Shown: positions 61,675 to 64,000 of the stretch, piece after piece | How the letters are laid out: every line of letters begins with the position of its first letter | Position numbering within the stretch: the stretch's first letter is position 1 | From: Linyphia triangularis | Lineage: Eukaryota > Arthropoda > Arachnida > Araneae > Linyphiidae | Assembly: GCA_963978545.1 (NCBI GenBank) | Contig: OZ021731.1 | Span: 55,415,242-55,479,241 of the forward strand | Reading direction: 5' to 3' | DNA length: 64,000 nt | The notes under the pieces: model-generated | Databases searched by the model: none | The model's input: the letters and a program-made list of their open reading frames with translations, nothing else | What the model was told of the DNA's origin: nothing | Program-made: the position numbers and the translations under genes

Positions 61675-61675
<1 letters not shown>
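61206..61675 (-). repeat. 5' LTR (470 bp)
   Basis: Same length and ends as the 3' LTR, including the TATA-like box and AATAAA signal at the equivalent positions. It supplies the promoter for the element. An open frame of 64 codons inside it occurs identically in the other LTR; it has no recognisable domain and starts only at a GTG, so I do not call it a gene. Confidence 0.95.

Positions 61676-61723
<48 letters not shown>
61676..61723. repeat. (TA)n tract, right flank of LTR element
   Basis: TA dinucleotides directly after the LTR end, mirroring the longer TA tract on the left. Confidence 0.93.
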
Positions 61724-61728
<5 letters not shown>

Positions 61729-62814
61729 GGATAACAATAAAATAAAATACAAATTATTTACAATAAAATATTTGATTTTTTTTTTCTTCAACGCACTGGT
61801 TAAAATATCTCTTGGAAAGAGACGCGATTACTCAAAAGTAATGGTTAATTAAGTGATTTAATTTGAGTTTTATTCGTGTTCAATTTGTCGAAAAGAAGCA
61901 GTCGTAACTCATGGTTCCTATAGATGGAACAGGAACTCGTTAGACGACTTGAATGAAATTTGGCACATGGCCCATTCCCGACAAACCTCAACACAGACGA
62001 ATACGACAATCTTCAGAAAAATTAGTTTCAATTATTAAACAAACTTTTTTTACTGTAATTACTTCGTGTTTGGTACCTAATAAGAGCTATAGATAAGAGA
62101 AATTCGAAAATATGAGAGGCATTCACATGTAGGGATTGTTACGAATTTTTTTAAAGAAAATTGCTAGAATTAACTGTTAGAAAATACCGTTACTGCTTGA
62201 CTCCGAAACTGACAGATAGAAAATTATTTTAAAAAATCAGATAAGTAAAAGATTACGAATAGTTCACAGGAAAATATTTTCAATTCATCATATATCTTAC
62301 AGTACAAAAAAATAACATTCGTATAAACTGCAAATGGCAGGTTTCCTCCATTAGAGATCCAAAGCGAACTATTTTTCTCTAAAAGATCTTAATTGAAGCA
62401 TCTTGAATTTCGGAGTAATCTTTTCAGATTTTTTTATGAGCTTTTTATAGCTTATTAAAATCTAATGATAAAAACACCAATTATAATTATTATTATTTTT
62501 TTCTTTCATTTTTTTTTTTTTTGTTTTTTTTTTTTTTTTGTTAATTTAGTTGATGAGTATTCATTGCTATTGTAATACCTGATAAATTATTCATGTGTTT
62601 TAAAGCCATAAGTATTTCGACAAATATTGTGGTCCAAAAAATGAATCATTATGTCAATGATTCAAGGACAGACGGACAATTCCTCTTAAACACTTGACCT
62701 TGTATTTGGATAATATTGGTCAACTGCTTGATGACTCTTGAGTCAAATGTTTCTCATTATTCATATATTTGCGAAAGACTCAGTGAGCGACTGCATGTTT
62801 AGGTACCTCATTGA
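61724..62814. other. Non-coding DNA
   Basis: It begins with the inverted partner of the block at 57,832-57,880. T runs lie near 62,510-62,540. No gene is recognised. Confidence 0.4.
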
Positions 62815-63318
62815 AGATCATTATGAATTTTCCGTAGAATGTAAAAATAATGTTAGTAGATCTTAATTCTACTGATCTGCCAGGGCATAAATGGCCGAAA
62901 CTATTAAAAAATAATCTGTGAATAAGTTGAACTTATTCTGATTGCCAAATTGAATATCTTGCCAGAAAATTAACATCCTTTTTTGTCTAGTAACTCATAA
63001 ATATTACGTCATCAGTGACGTAATATTTATCGCCAATTCTACTCACTTTTAAAATATGGAAGTATTTTTCACAAAAGAATGAATATCTTCCTCATTGAAA
63101 ATTAAAGAGCCGTGGGTTGCAACACAAAAAAAAGCATGCTCATTATTTGGCAAGTTATGGAATATTTGGCAATCGCAATGAGTTGAACTCATTGAAATTC
63201 GATTTTTTTTTTAATAGTTTCAGCCATTTTTGCCAAAGCATACCAGTAGATTTATGATCTATAAAAAGTTTCAGAATGATGTTCCATGGGGTACCTGAAC
63301 TTGAAGTCGCTTCTCGGA
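62815..63318. mobile_element. Palindromic foldback element, copy 2
   Basis: Diverged copy of the element at 574-1205. The left arm contains 'ggcataaatggccgaaac', 'gaataagttgaact' and 'tatcttgccag'. The right arm carries the inverted equivalents ('tttcagccatttttgcca', 'gagttgaactcatt', 'tggcaagttatgg'). The centre, around 63,010, contains 'atcagtgacgtaatattta', matching the centre of copy 1. No coding sequence. Confidence 0.7.
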
Positions 63319-64000
63319 CCAAGAGGGTTAGCGAAATATATGGGAAAATAAGGGAATGGAAATAAGGGCAGTGGATCTCACCCTTTTTGAAAATTCATTG
63401 TTTTTTACGGCAAAATAAGATTATTTTACAGTTTCCGTCCTAACTATTGGAGATTTCCCTTCACTTATGGCGTCAAATCACAGCCACTGGTAAAACAGCG
63501 CAATTAGATTGCCTTGATATTTCACTGAGACACAATATATTAGAGAAGTTACTACCAGGGAAAAAAAATCTCTCTGACGCAAGAAGTATTTTTAATAATT
63601 TCTGATCAATCGTTACGACCAGATCGATCGATATTTATGCTGTCTCTGGCAACAACGCGTAAGGAAACGTCACTTATTGATAAAATTATTAGAGTTCTGG
63701 AATCAAGACCTTGCATAGTAAAGTAAAATACTTCCGTTTCCATTGATATCATCTGTCTTCTACACGCGAATACATTGATTAGTTGCTCATAAAATGTTTA
63801 TAAGATTGGCATGATAGTTTTGTAGTATTTTCACTTGGACTCATCTATGATATGGCATAATCAGCGGTAAATATGAGGGAAAAAAAGTGGAGGGATGTTC
63901 AATAGTTCGTGACAAGTGTACCTCTCCCCCCCCCCCCACGATAAATTTTATAGTTTCGTATCTTGTAATAAAAATATTAACTAGTAAGGAAATAATTTAT
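63319..64000. other. Non-coding right flank
   Basis: AT-rich, with a C run near 63,926-63,938. No gene, RNA or repeat is recognised. Confidence 0.4.

Overview
The window is AT-rich eukaryotic DNA that is almost entirely non-coding. It holds long homopolymer and (TA)n tracts, intron-like DNA, and many transposable elements inserted into one another. The protein motifs (an SLC22-type exon, an arthropod-style Ty3/gypsy polyprotein, a Helitron Rep-helicase, a Tc1 transposase remnant) and the density of tRNA-derived SINEs suggest an arthropod, plausibly a spider or other arachnid. That assignment is inference, because nothing here is diagnostic for a species.

Host genes are represented only by isolated exons. 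The one I trust is a minus-strand exon at 2371-2666 encoding the N-terminus and first membrane helix of an organic cation/carnitine transporter (SLC22 family), bounded by plausible splice sites. Two much weaker candidate exons, both minus strand, lie at 12237-12374 (C-terminus resembling Bax inhibitor-1/TMBIM) and 28114-28198 (resembling one helix of an SLC17-type transporter). The rest of the single-copy DNA looks like introns or intergenic sequence.

Mobile elements, left to right: a palindromic foldback element (574-1205); six copies of one tRNA-derived SINE with clear target-site duplications (4401, 15555, 16510, 23189, 34237, 37520); a hAT-type MITE with an 8-bp duplication (11428-12173) and a decayed relative at about 54650; three copies of an unnamed ~0.7 kb dispersed repeat (12498, 46837, 48260); an 89-bp tandem repeat (19638); a hAT-like element carrying a SINE inside it (22765-23468); a foldback element (24318-25108); a 9.8 kb segment bounded by ~130-bp inverted repeats (about 37,997-47,790) that contains a T/G-rich modular repeat array and a further large hairpin; a Helitron with both ends identifiable (49018-52920); a Tc1-like element with ~390-bp inverted repeats (55344-56568); a young LTR retrotransposon (58012-61675); and a second copy of the first foldback element (about 62815-63318).

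Two objects stand out. The LTR element has near-identical 470-bp LTRs, a tRNA-Leu primer-binding site and a polypurine tract. Its single uninterrupted 879-codon frame joins Gag and protease directly to the last part of integrase, so reverse transcriptase, RNase H and the integrase catalytic core are missing while the frame stays open. The Helitron sits at an A/T junction inside a (TA)n tract that itself lies within a copy of the ~0.7 kb dispersed repeat. That repeat is therefore split across more than 4 kb. The LTR element is likewise embedded in a (TA)n tract. I see no CRISPR array, operon or bacterial-type system; this is a eukaryotic repeat landscape.
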